A program made the position numbers and the translations under genes. A DNA stretch of 16,648 bases from an uncultured Collinsella sp. (GTDB lineage: Bacteria > Actinomycetota > Coriobacteriia > Coriobacteriales > Coriobacteriaceae), in assembly GCA_937969105.1 (NCBI GenBank), contig CALBUZ010000155.1, positions 1 through 16,648 of the forward strand. Direction: 5' to 3'. A model generated the notes under the pieces. The model made no database searches, was not told the origin of the DNA, and saw nothing but the letters and a program-made list of their open reading frames with translations. Positions 5,744-13,313 of the stretch are shown piece by piece; the stretch's first letter is position 1; every line of letters starts with the position of its first letter.

Positions 5744-8311
5744 ATGGAATTTTACGCAAGCTGCCCCGAGGGCTTTGAGTCCGCACTCGCCGATGAGCTT
5801 AAACGCCTCGGGCTTTCGCATGTTCGCCGGCTGAAGGGCCGCGCTACATTTGAGGGCGAGCTCGAGCAAGGCTACCGAGCATGCCTGTGGTCGCGCCTGG
5901 CCAGCCGCGTGTTTGTGGTGCTTGGGCGCTTTGAGGCGCAAGATGCCGATGAACTGTACGATAGCGTTTACGACATCGCCTGGGAGGGCATTGTTCGCCC
6001 CGGCGCCACCATCGCCATCACCGCCCGCGGCGTGACCGAGCAGCTGCGCAACACGCGCTTCTCGGCCCTGCGCGCCAAGGACGCATTGTGCGACCGTCTG
6101 GCCGAGACCACGGGCCGTCGCGCCGACGTCGACGCCGCCGATCCCGATGTTCACCTGCTGCTTTCGCTGCGCCAGCGCCGCGCGAGCATCAGCCTGGACC
6201 TTTCAGGCGACCCGCTGTTCAAACGCCTGCCGCCCGCAGCGACCCGCGCCGGCGAGGGCGCGCACGTGCTGCGCCCCGACTACGCCGCCCTGGTGCTGGC
6301 GCAGGTCGGCTGGACCGCACTGTGCGAGCGCGAGCTGACGGCCGACGACTACGAGAACGAGGCCCTGCCCACGCTGGTCGATGCCTCGTGCGCCGGCGGC
6401 GGCCTGCTGCTGGAGGCCGTGAACATTCTGACTGACCGCGCCCCGGGCGCCGCACGCGAGCGCTGGGGCTTTGAGGGCTGGCAGCTGCACGACGCCGCTC
6501 TGTGGGAGCAGCTGCTTGCCGAGGCACGCGAGCGCGAGGCGGCAGCACGCGAGCGCCAGGTACGCATCGTGGCCGTGGATGTTGACCCCGCCGCCCGCAA
6601 GACCGCCGAGCGCATGGTCAAATGTGCCGGCTACAAGCGCTTTGTTGATTTTTGCGCCGCCAAGTCCGCCACCGTGCTGGACCATGCGGGCGCCGTCGCC
6701 GGTGCCGCCGTGGTCGCAGATACGACCGAGGCACCGCTTTCGCTCATGCATGACACCATGACGCTCATCAGTGAGCTGCGCCGCGCGCCCGAGCTTGCCG
6801 CGGCGCCGGTCGCCGCGCTCACCCGCGACGGATTGCTGGCCCGCGCGCTCCACGCCGAGCCCGAGCGCTCGATCGCCGTCATGCCCAACAACGAGGAGGC
6901 GACCGTCGAAGTCTGGCCCTCGCTCGACCAGGCCGCCGCGGCGTTTGAGGCTTCGACCAGTGCGGATGCTGAGGGCGAGGTCACGGATGCCGACGAAGTC
7001 AACGACAACGCCGCCGACACTCCCATGCCCGAGCCTGCCGCCACACTCGACCTGGGCGACGGCAAGCCACTGCCCGTGCTCATCCCGGAGTCGGAGCAGT
7101 TCGCCAACCGCCTGCGCAAGAATGCCCGTCTGCGCCGCAAGTGGGCCAAGCGCGAGGGCGTGAGCTGCTACCGCGTCTACGATGCCGACCTGCCCGACTA
7201 CTCCGCCGCCATTGACCTGTACGATGGCTGCCCGCAGACGCCGGGCCGCTGGCTCGTCATCGCCGAATACGCCGCGCCTAAGACCATCGATCCCGCGCTA
7301 GCCCAGGCCCGCATGCTTGACATCTTGGCCATCGCGCCGCGCATCCTGGATGTTCCGGCCGAGCATGTGCACGCCAAGGCCCGCATGCGCTCGCGTGGCG
7401 GCTCGCAGTACGGCAAGCAGGGCGCCGGCAAGGGCGGATCGGGCGAGCGCGCCAACATCGCTCGCCGTCGCCTGCCGCTCATCGAAGAGGGTGGACTCAC
7501 CTTTGCCGTCAACTTTGACGATTATCTGGATGTGGGCATCTTCCTGGATCACCGCGTCACCCGCAACCTGGTGCGCGAGCACGCCAAGCAGGCGCGTCGC
7601 TTCCTCAACCTGTTTGCCTATACCGGCACCGCCACCTGCTACGCGGCGGACGGCGGCGTCGAGGAGACCGTGACGGTCGACCTCTCCAACACCTACCTGG
7701 ACTGGGCCGAGCGCAACATGCGCCAAAACGGCTTTGTGGGACCGCAGCATCATTTTGTGCGCGACGACGTGCTCGCCTGGATTCGCGACCAACGCCAGAC
7801 GCGCAACCGCTGGGACCTGATCTTTGTCGACCCGCCCACGTTCTCGAACTCGTCCAAGATGGGCCGTCGCACCTGGGATGTCCAGCGTGACCATGTTGAG
7901 CTTTTGGCCGGCGTATCTCGCCTGCTCGCACAGGGCGGCCATGCCATCTTTAGCTGCAACCTGCGCGGCTTCCGCCCCGAGACGCGCAAGCTCGCGCGTG
8001 TGGGCGTGGTGCTGGAGGACATTACGGCACAGACCATCCCCGAGGATTTCGCGCGCAATCAGAAGGTGCACCATTGCTATATCGTGCGCCGCCTGCCCAT
8101 CGAGGACGCCATGGCCGAGGTCGGCTTTAGCGCCGAGGAGATTGCCGAGCGCGTCGAGGAACTGCGCAACCCCGAGGCCCGCAAGCCCCGTGCGGCAGTA
8201 CCCGCGCACGCGCAGGCCGGCAACGGTAAGTCGAACTTTGCCGGCAAACCCTCCCCCGCCGGCAAGCCCAAAAAGAAGAAGTTCTACGCCAGCAAGCCCA
8301 AGGGCAAATAA
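5744..8311 (+). CDS. rlmKL: RlmKL-type 23S rRNA guanine methyltransferase with degenerate RlmL half
   Basis: This 855-residue protein aligns by motif with the fused RlmL (m2G2445) and RlmK (m7G2069) enzymes that modify 23S rRNA. A THUMP region occupies about residues 45-155. The RlmL half keeps RAPGAARERWGFEGW but has DASCAGGG (213-220) in place of DPMCGSGT and shows no NPPY catalytic motif. Where that motif should follow there is an Ala-rich stretch (VAGAAVVADTTEAPLS). An acidic linker (about 402-441) leads into the RlmK half, which is intact: FANRLRKN, DADLPDY, NLFAYTGTAT (622-631), FVDPPTFSN (694-702) and DVQRDH. The C-terminus is a Lys/Gly/Ala-rich basic tail of about 40 residues, plausibly RNA-binding. 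The ATG at 5744 follows GAGAGG with a consensus TATAAT upstream. I infer that m7G activity is retained and m2G activity is lost or reduced. Confidence 0.9.
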   Translation: MEFYASCPEGFESALADELKRLGLSHVRRLKGRATFEGELEQGYRACLWSRLASRVFVVLGRFEAQDADELYDSVYDIAWEGIVRPGATIAITARGVTEQLRNTRFSALRAKDALCDRLAETTGRRADVDAADPDVHLLLSLRQRRASISLDLSGDPLFKRLPPAATRAGEGAHVLRPDYAALVLAQVGWTALCERELTADDYENEALPTLVDASCAGGGLLLEAVNILTDRAPGAARERWGFEGWQLHDAALWEQLLAEAREREAAARERQVRIVAVDVDPAARKTAERMVKCAGYKRFVDFCAAKSATVLDHAGAVAGAAVVADTTEAPLSLMHDTMTLISELRRAPELAAAPVAALTRDGLLARALHAEPERSIAVMPNNEEATVEVWPSLDQAAAAFEASTSADAEGEVTDADEVNDNAADTPMPEPAATLDLGDGKPLPVLIPESEQFANRLRKNARLRRKWAKREGVSCYRVYDADLPDYSAAIDLYDGCPQTPGRWLVIAEYAAPKTIDPALAQARMLDILAIAPRILDVPAEHVHAKARMRSRGGSQYGKQGAGKGGSGERANIARRRLPLIEEGGLTFAVNFDDYLDVGIFLDHRVTRNLVREHAKQARRFLNLFAYTGTATCYAADGGVEETVTVDLSNTYLDWAERNMRQNGFVGPQHHFVRDDVLAWIRDQRQTRNRWDLIFVDPPTFSNSSKMGRRTWDVQRDHVELLAGVSRLLAQGGHAIFSCNLRGFRPETRKLARVGVVLEDITAQTIPEDFARNQKVHHCYIVRRLPIEDAMAEVGFSAEEIAERVEELRNPEARKPRAAVPAHAQAGNGKSNFAGKPSPAGKPKKKKFYASKPKGK

Positions 8312-8314
8312 CAA

Positions 8315-8381
8315 AGTTGCGGTGGAATACGGACTGTTTTGCCTGGAATTAGGCAAATTTAGACCGTATTTCACCGCAACT
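8315..8381. terminator. Long hairpin between convergent genes, likely bidirectional terminator
   Basis: AGTTGCGGTGGAATACGG (8315-8332) pairs with 8364-8381 at 17 of 18 positions; an inner stem TTTGCCT/AGGCAAA (8338-8344, 8351-8357) closes around GGAATT. It begins four bases after the stop of the methyltransferase gene and ends 24 bases before the stop of the convergent response regulator. No T tract flanks it. The two-tier architecture resembles a dispersed repeat more than a minimal terminator. Confidence 0.6.
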
Positions 8382-8405
8382 CATATTGGGATGGCGGATG
8401 CCGAT

Positions 8406-9119
8406 CTAGCCTTGGGTGACCAGTCGGTAACCGATGCCCACGTGCGTTTGGATATAGCGCGGATGCGCGGGGTCGGATTCGATCTTCTTGCGCAGCGTGC
8501 CCATAAAGACGCGCAGGCTCGCCAGGTCACTCTTAGTTGCCGTGCCCCAAATCTCGTGCAGGATAGACTGGTGCGTCAGCACCTTGTCGGCGTTATGCGC
8601 CAGCAGGCATAGCAGTTTGTACTCGATCGGCGTCAGATGCAGCTCCTCGCCATCCATCGTGGCGATGCCGGCATCAAAATCGATATGCAGCTCACCGGTA
8701 TCGAACGAGCCCTCGGAGGCAACACCGCCCGTTTGCGCATACGAGAGACGCCTGAGCGTCGTGCGAATGCGCGCGAGCAACTCCTCGACCGAAAACGGCT
8801 TGGTCAGGTAGTCGTCGGCGCCGGCATCGAGTGCGCGAATCTTGTCCGCATCCTCACTGCGCGCCGAGACCACGATGATCGGCATGCCCGACCATGCGCG
8901 CACCGACTCCACCACCTTGACGCCGTCCATATCGGGCAGGCCCAGATCGAGCAGCACAATGCTCGGTGCCTGCGATGAGGCGGCGGCGATGGCGGCATGG
9001 GCGGTCTCCACGGCCATATGGCGCAAGCCGTGCGCCTCGAGCGCGGCAACGATTAAGTTGCGAACGGCGGGGTCGTCCTCAACGACCAAGATGAGCGGTT
9101 TTACGGCAGAGTTCGGCAC
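8406..9119 (-). CDS. kdpE: KdpE-like OmpR-family response regulator
   Basis: This 237-residue regulator has a receiver domain with acidic pocket E14-D15-D16, phospho-acceptor D58 (LLDLGLPD), and K107 (LTKPF), then an OmpR-type winged helix (about 137-233, with LTPIEYKLLCLLA and GIGYRL). The best start is the GTG at 9119: the AAGGAG that serves it overlaps the kinase stop codon, seven bases upstream, and only four bases lie between the two genes, so the pair is probably translationally coupled. A frame extending 27 codons further upstream overlaps the kinase and has no better signal. It should be phosphorylated by the adjacent kinase and control transcription, with potassium uptake genes the likely target. 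The kdpE name rests on similarity of both partners to KdpDE and on the neighbouring potassium transporter; no kdpFABC is in view. Confidence 0.88.
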   Translation of the reverse strand: MPNSAVKPLILVVEDDPAVRNLIVAALEAHGLRHMAVETAHAAIAAASSQAPSIVLLDLGLPDMDGVKVVESVRAWSGMPIIVVSARSEDADKIRALDAGADDYLTKPFSVEELLARIRTTLRRLSYAQTGGVASEGSFDTGELHIDFDAGIATMDGEELHLTPIEYKLLCLLAHNADKVLTHQSILHEIWGTATKSDLASLRVFMGTLRKKIESDPAHPRYIQTHVGIGYRLVTQG

Positions 9120-9123
9120 AGCG

Positions 9124-10749
9124 CTACTCCTTATCAAACGAAACGTCGGCGACGGGAAGCTCAATCGTAAAGACCGAGCCGTGCGGGTCCGCCGCGGCAA
9201 CCTCTATGCTACCGCCATGCGCCAGCGCAATGGAGCGGCAGAGCGAAAGACCCAGGCCCACGCTACGATGGCTGTCGGCAAGACCGTGGTTGGCGGTGTA
9301 GAACGACTCAAAGATTCGCTCGCGGTCCTCGGGCGCAATGCCCGGGCCGTCATCGGCCACCGAGCACGCCACGCGTCCATCGTCGACGCCAATCGAAATC
9401 ACGATATGCGAGCCTGCGGGCGTATAGGTGATGGCATTGTTCACCAGATTGACCACCAGCTGCACCATCAGGCGCGCATCGACGTTAACGAGCGCCGGTT
9501 CATCACACGCCACCACCTTAAGGTCATGCTCGCGCACGGCCGGACTTACGTGGCGCAGCGCCTCCTCGACGATATCGTCCATAAGCTCGAGCGTAGTCGA
9601 CAGATGCATGCCGCCGCCCTCGAGCTTGGTGATGGCAAGCAGGTTCTCGACAGTGGCGTTGAGCCACAGCGCATCCGAGCGAATGGATAGAAGCAGGCCG
9701 CGGCGCGTCTGGGCATCGAGCACGGCGGTGCCGGTCGAGCCCTGGTCGAGCAGCACGTCGGCATTACCCGAAATACTAGTGAGCGGCGTGCGCAGATCGT
9801 GCGAGATGGAGCGCAGCAGGTTGGCGCGCAGCTGTTCGTTTTTGGCGAGTACCGCCGCCTCCTCGCGTGCCTCCATGGCGCGGGCGCGATCGAGTGCCAG
9901 CTCGCCTTCGCTCACGATAGCATCGGCAAGTGTCCGTTCCTCATGCGTCAGCACGTCGGGCTCGGCAACGATAGCCAGCACGCCCACCACCGAGGCGGGG
10001 TCGCCCGAGCGCACGAAACCGTCGCCCGTGCGAACCGTCAGGTAGATGCCATAAAACGCCGAGCCGCCAAACGTGGCATCGAGCGGCGTTCCCACGTAGG
10101 CGGACGCCGAGAGCCGCGGCGGCATCTGCGGCGCCAGTTCGTGCACCGGCGCGGCATCGCCCACGGCCGTGTACGTCGCACGCGGCAGCAGGTCATCACC
10201 CTCGTCGTCGGCGCTGTACCACACGACCGAACAGCCCGAAAGACGCGCCAGCTGCGTTGCCATGGCGTGAACGATCTGATGCTGATCGGCGCACCGCTGC
10301 AGCATGCGGTTGGTCTCGAGCACCATATGCGTGCGGCGGTCGCTGGCGGCAGCCTGTGCCAAGGCGCGGCGCAGGGCCAACGCAATCGAGCTCGACACAA
10401 GCGAGACCACGAACATGATGAAGAACATGCCGGGATAGCAGCGGTCGATAAGCGACAACGAGTAGCGCGGGTCGACAAACAAGAAGTTGTAGAGCGCCAC
10501 GGCGGCAGCCGAGCTCAGCAAGCAATACAGGCGACTCCAGGTAAAGAATGCGCACAGCTGAACGGCGAACACATAGACGATCATGATGCTCGGCGCGAGA
10601 CCCGGATGGTCGAGCAGCGCGCCCACAATCGTCGCCGCGACCAGCAGCCCCACCGATACGCAGGCGTCATACAGAGGAGTGCGGCGCGTCAGCGTTGTGC
10701 GCCGCCACCAAAAGCTATCGGCAATATCGCCGTCCGTACGGACGTCCAT
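9124..10749 (-). CDS. KdpD-like sensor histidine kinase lacking the N-terminal KdpD/USP region
   Basis: The 541-residue protein begins almost directly with the four-helix DUF4118 membrane unit of KdpD (about residues 27-122). A GAF-like region follows (about 140-285), then HisKA with H317 in SISHDLRTPLT, and HATPase_c with NLVNNAITYTP, DDGPGI, IFESF and GLGLSLCR. Full KdpD is about 900 residues because of an N-terminal cytoplasmic KdpD domain with a Walker-type site and a USP domain; both are missing here. The sequence upstream is a terminator-like hairpin and a different gene, so this is a short form and not a visible recent truncation. The ATG at 10749 follows a purine-rich stretch (GAGAGGGG) about 10 bases upstream. 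It presumably senses potassium or turgor through the membrane and GAF parts and phosphorylates the downstream regulator. Confidence 0.88.
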   Translation of the reverse strand: MDVRTDGDIADSFWWRRTTLTRRTPLYDACVSVGLLVAATIVGALLDHPGLAPSIMIVYVFAVQLCAFFTWSRLYCLLSSAAAVALYNFLFVDPRYSLSLIDRCYPGMFFIMFVVSLVSSSIALALRRALAQAAASDRRTHMVLETNRMLQRCADQHQIVHAMATQLARLSGCSVVWYSADDEGDDLLPRATYTAVGDAAPVHELAPQMPPRLSASAYVGTPLDATFGGSAFYGIYLTVRTGDGFVRSGDPASVVGVLAIVAEPDVLTHEERTLADAIVSEGELALDRARAMEAREEAAVLAKNEQLRANLLRSISHDLRTPLTSISGNADVLLDQGSTGTAVLDAQTRRGLLLSIRSDALWLNATVENLLAITKLEGGGMHLSTTLELMDDIVEEALRHVSPAVREHDLKVVACDEPALVNVDARLMVQLVVNLVNNAITYTPAGSHIVISIGVDDGRVACSVADDGPGIAPEDRERIFESFYTANHGLADSHRSVGLGLSLCRSIALAHGGSIEVAAADPHGSVFTIELPVADVSFDKE

Positions 10750-10777
10750 CAGCGTCCCGCCCCTCTCTCAAAAACAA

Positions 10778-10831
10778 AAACCACCACAAAGGGGACAGGC
10801 ACCCTTGTGGTGGTTTCCCCTTGTGGTGGTT
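10778..10831 (-). terminator. Terminator-like hairpin with a duplicated arm, between orf64 and the kinase gene
   Basis: On the minus strand, AAACCACCACAA (10816-10805) pairs with TTGTGGTGGTTT (10789-10778), and the stem runs into TTTTTGTTTTTG, a convincing intrinsic-terminator tail. The upstream arm is present twice: AACCACCACAA also occurs at 10831-10821. The downstream arm could therefore pair with either copy. Placed between the transporter-side genes and the kinase gene, it would make kinase expression depend on readthrough or a separate promoter. Confidence 0.6.
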
Positions 10832-10862
10832 CCAAGTGTATAGCCTTTGCAGTCTGCGGTCG

Positions 10863-11057
10863 TTAGACAAACAGCACGTGCGCGAGCAGTGCGCACACGC
10901 ACGCCGCGACAAGCACCGTCACCACGATCGAAATCACGCGGTCGGCCATGTCCATGTTGGCCCGATTCGTAAAGAACCGATCTTCGGCAGCATCGGCGCG
11001 TACCTCACGCACCAGCTCGGTCGCAAGATCGCGACCGCCAAGCACCTTTGCATCCAT
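10863..11057 (-). CDS. Small tail-anchored membrane protein (64 aa), unknown function
   Basis: I do not recognise a family. The 64-residue protein has a charged N-terminal half (DLATELVREVRADAAEDRFF) and one hydrophobic C-terminal segment (about 41-63, VISIVVTVLVAACVCALLAH) ending at the C-terminus, as in tail-anchored proteins. The start is well supported: GGGAGG lies five bases before the ATG at 11057. Ten more codons are open upstream but would ignore this site. It lies 69 bp after kup on the same strand and just before a terminator-like hairpin, so it is probably co-transcribed with kup. By position it could modulate Kup or the downstream kinase, as KdpF does for KdpABC, but there is no visible similarity to KdpF. 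Confidence 0.75.
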   Translation of the reverse strand: MDAKVLGGRDLATELVREVRADAAEDRFFTNRANMDMADRVISIVVTVLVAACVCALLAHVLFV

Positions 11058-11126
11058 GGTTTCCTCCCAGGACTCAATCCCCGTCATTACAAGCCCGCCC
11101 GTTCGCAGACAAACCTCGAGCGTCGA

Positions 11127-13154
11127 CTACGGCCGCTCGTTGGGAGCCAGGCGCTGCATCTTGTTCACGGCCTTGAACTTGGTGAACAGCGGCACGTACT
11201 CAAAGCTCACGTTGGAGTTCTCCAGGCCGTACCAGCGTGCAGGCGTGCCGGCAGCGCGGCGGATGATGTACTTGAGCGTGATGGCCGTACGCTCGCTGGG
11301 CTCCACATCGCTTTCGGGCGCCAGAAGCTTACGGATCAGGACGAACTTGAACGTGCCGATGTTACCCGGATCCTTGTAGACCGAGTAGTCATGCGTCTGC
11401 GGCGGCAGCTCGCCGGTGGCAGCCAGGTCCTGAACAACCTGACGCAGGTAGGCATTGACGCGCTGGTTGATCTTGTAGCCCAGGTACAGATGCACGCGGA
11501 ACACGTAGTCGGTGCCGAACGTCTCGACCGAATAGGCAAAGGTGTGCGGTTCGTCCATGGTCTCGACATTCACAAACCACCAGGCGCGGGCGCGCTTGGG
11601 ATGCTTGTCCAAGATCGAGTAGACGATATCGCGGTCGATGTAGTCGGTATGGGTGTCCTTGGTCAGGTACACGACGTTGTCGCTCATGCGCTCGTAACGG
11701 TCGTCGTCGCGCAGGCGCTTGAGCTGCGGCAGGTAGCTGCGCAGCGGCAGCAGCGTAAACTGGCGCTGCTCGACCGCCGTGCCGTTGTACCAGCACACCA
11801 TAATGCCCATGATGAGTGCAGCCATGAGAATGGTGAAGTAGCCGCCGTGGAAGAACTTGGTGAGCGAGCTCACGAAGAAGAAGCCTTCGAGCAAAAGGAA
11901 GAAGGCCGCGAAGATCCACGGAGCAACCTTGAGCTTGCGCTCCTCATGCAGGTAGAAGAAGAGCAGCAGCGTGGTGCACATCATAGTCAGCGTGATGGCA
12001 AGGCCGTAGGCGGCTTCCATATGCGCCGAGTTCTGGAACAGCAGCACCACGATGACGCAGCCGACAAGCATGACGTTGTTGACCATGGGGATGTAGAGCT
12101 GGCCCTTGGTCTCGGCAGGGTAGAAGACCTGCATGTGCGGCATAAGGTCCAGACGGCTGGCCTCGGACACCAGCGAGAATGCGCCGGTGATGAGCGCCTG
12201 CGAGGCAATGATGGCCGCGACGGTGGAAAGGCCGACGGCAAACGGGCGCAGGCCCGGGGCGAGCATCTGGTAGAACGGGTTGAGGTCGGCAATGCCCATG
12301 AGCTCGGGGTTGGCAGCGTTGTTCATAAGCCAAGCGCCCTGGCCCATATAGGAAAGCAGCAGGCAGCACTTAACGAACGGCCAGGTGGCGTAGATGTTGC
12401 CGCGGCCGACGTGGCCCATGTCGGAGTAGAGCGCCTCGGCACCGGTGGTGGCAAGGAAGCAGCTGCCCAGAATCATGATGCCCGCGTGGTTGTTGGGGCT
12501 CAGCAAAAAGGCGATGCCACGCACCGGGTTGAGGCACAGCAGCACGGCGGGGTGCTGGAAGACAAAGAATAGACCCGTGCCGCCCAGGAACAGGAACCAC
12601 AGCGTCATGATGGGGCCAAAGGCGTGACCGATCTTGGCCGTACCGATGCGCTGCACCAAGAAGAGCACGATGATGATGGCGAGCGTAATGGCGACGACGC
12701 GACCCTGGTCATCGCCCAGCACGGCATGGACCGCCGGGATGGTGCGCAGGCCCTCGATGGCCGTGGTAACGGTAACGGCCGGCGTCAGGATGCCGTCGGC
12801 GAGCAGCGCGGCGCCACCCAGCATGGCGGGGATGATAAGCCACTTGCCACAGCGCTTGACCAGGCTGTACAGGGCAAAGATGCCGCCCTCACCATGGTTA
12901 TCGGCGCGCAGCGAGATGAGCACATACTTGATGGTGGTCAGCAGCGTGACCGTCCACACGACAAGGGAGAGCGCGCCAAGCACGAACTCCTCCGTCACGC
13001 TTCCGATGCCGCCGTTGCCGGCAACGAGCGCCTTGGTTACATACATAGGGCTGGTGCCGATATCGCCGTACACCACGCCCAGCGTGACGAGCATCGCCGA
13101 GATGCTCACAGGAATAGCAGCGTGCGAGGCTGCCTCCTTGGCCTTTTGTTCCAT
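11127..13154 (-). CDS. kup: Kup-family potassium uptake protein
   Basis: The 675-residue protein carries the family hallmark GVVYGDIGTSPMYV near the N-terminus, about twelve transmembrane segments up to roughly residue 450, and a soluble C-terminal region of about 210 residues, all typical of the HAK/KUP/KT family of proton-coupled K+ transporters in the cytoplasmic membrane. The N-terminal membrane pattern continues through the expected GALSLVVWTVTLLTTIKYV and ADNHGEGGIFALY motifs. I chose the ATG at 13154, which follows GGGAGG about 10 bases upstream; a TTG six codons earlier overlaps that site. Downstream on the same strand are a small membrane protein and a KdpDE-like pair, which suggests that this Kup is under potassium-responsive control. 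A consensus -10 lies at 13195-13190. I looked for a long leader that could hold a c-di-AMP riboswitch, but only 159 bp separate it from the next gene. Confidence 0.96.
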   Translation of the reverse strand: MEQKAKEAASHAAIPVSISAMLVTLGVVYGDIGTSPMYVTKALVAGNGGIGSVTEEFVLGALSLVVWTVTLLTTIKYVLISLRADNHGEGGIFALYSLVKRCGKWLIIPAMLGGAALLADGILTPAVTVTTAIEGLRTIPAVHAVLGDDQGRVVAITLAIIIVLFLVQRIGTAKIGHAFGPIMTLWFLFLGGTGLFFVFQHPAVLLCLNPVRGIAFLLSPNNHAGIMILGSCFLATTGAEALYSDMGHVGRGNIYATWPFVKCCLLLSYMGQGAWLMNNAANPELMGIADLNPFYQMLAPGLRPFAVGLSTVAAIIASQALITGAFSLVSEASRLDLMPHMQVFYPAETKGQLYIPMVNNVMLVGCVIVVLLFQNSAHMEAAYGLAITLTMMCTTLLLFFYLHEERKLKVAPWIFAAFFLLLEGFFFVSSLTKFFHGGYFTILMAALIMGIMVCWYNGTAVEQRQFTLLPLRSYLPQLKRLRDDDRYERMSDNVVYLTKDTHTDYIDRDIVYSILDKHPKRARAWWFVNVETMDEPHTFAYSVETFGTDYVFRVHLYLGYKINQRVNAYLRQVVQDLAATGELPPQTHDYSVYKDPGNIGTFKFVLIRKLLAPESDVEPSERTAITLKYIIRRAAGTPARWYGLENSNVSFEYVPLFTKFKAVNKMQRLAPNERP

Positions 13155-13189
13155 AAGCCGGTTTCCTCCCAACTTTAATGTTCGAAGGG

Positions 13190-13195
13190 ATTATA
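13190..13195 (-). promoter_or_regulatory. Candidate -10 element for kup
   Basis: TATAAT on the minus strand lies 35 bp before the kup start codon. Possible -35 sequences are poor: TTCAAA at 13216-13211 leaves only 15 bp of spacing. The perfect -10 and its position make it the best promoter candidate in the 159-bp upstream region. Confidence 0.4.
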
Positions 13196-13222
13196 GGTAA
13201 TCGGCCCATGTTTGAATGGCAC

Positions 13223-13244
13223 TGTTTTCCCAGCTAGATAAACA
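13223..13244 (-). other. Small hairpin with conserved 12-nt loop, copy 2
   Basis: Read on the minus strand, TGTTT pairs with AAACA around the loop ATCTAGCTGGGA. It matches the loop of the hairpin at 3710-3731 at 11 of 12 positions while the stem differs in two compensating base pairs. It lies just upstream of the candidate kup -10, a position suited to an operator or upstream regulatory structure. Confidence 0.45.
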
Positions 13245-13277
13245 TTTATACGGCCTTTAGGCTACCGCGGCGATATG

Positions 13278-13312
13278 GAATGTGACAAAGGGACTGTCCC
13301 TTTGTCACATTC
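13278..13312. terminator. 35-bp near-perfect palindrome after the nitroreductase gene
   Basis: GAATGTGACAAAGGGAC (13278-13294) is perfectly complementary to 13296-13312, with one T between. It begins one base beyond the nitroreductase stop codon on the minus strand and separates that gene from kup. No T run follows on either strand. Its ACAAAGGG core resembles the hairpin at 10778-10816, whose outer arms are different. Confidence 0.55.
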
Positions 13313-13313
13313 G

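Noticed and set aside
9124..10749. Kinase gene as a recent 5' truncation of a full-length kdpD
   Set aside because: No remnant of the N-terminal KdpD or USP domains is found upstream; the region holds a hairpin and the 64-aa gene with its own ribosome binding site, and the short protein has a complete membrane and kinase part.
10778..10831. CRISPR-like array from the repeated CCACCACAA motif
   Set aside because: Only two direct copies and one inverted copy of about 11 bp, with short unequal spacing and a T-rich tail, which fits a hairpin with a duplicated arm.
10695..12572. 625-codon open frame on the plus strand opposite kup and the kinase gene
   Set aside because: It spans several unrelated features (hairpin, orf64, kup) and its composition is that of antisense of membrane-protein codons; no ribosome binding site or motif supports it.
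13155..13313. c-di-AMP (ydaO-type) riboswitch upstream of kup
   Set aside because: The space is only 159 bp and is taken up by a promoter candidate, a small hairpin and a palindrome; I see none of the conserved ydaO core.
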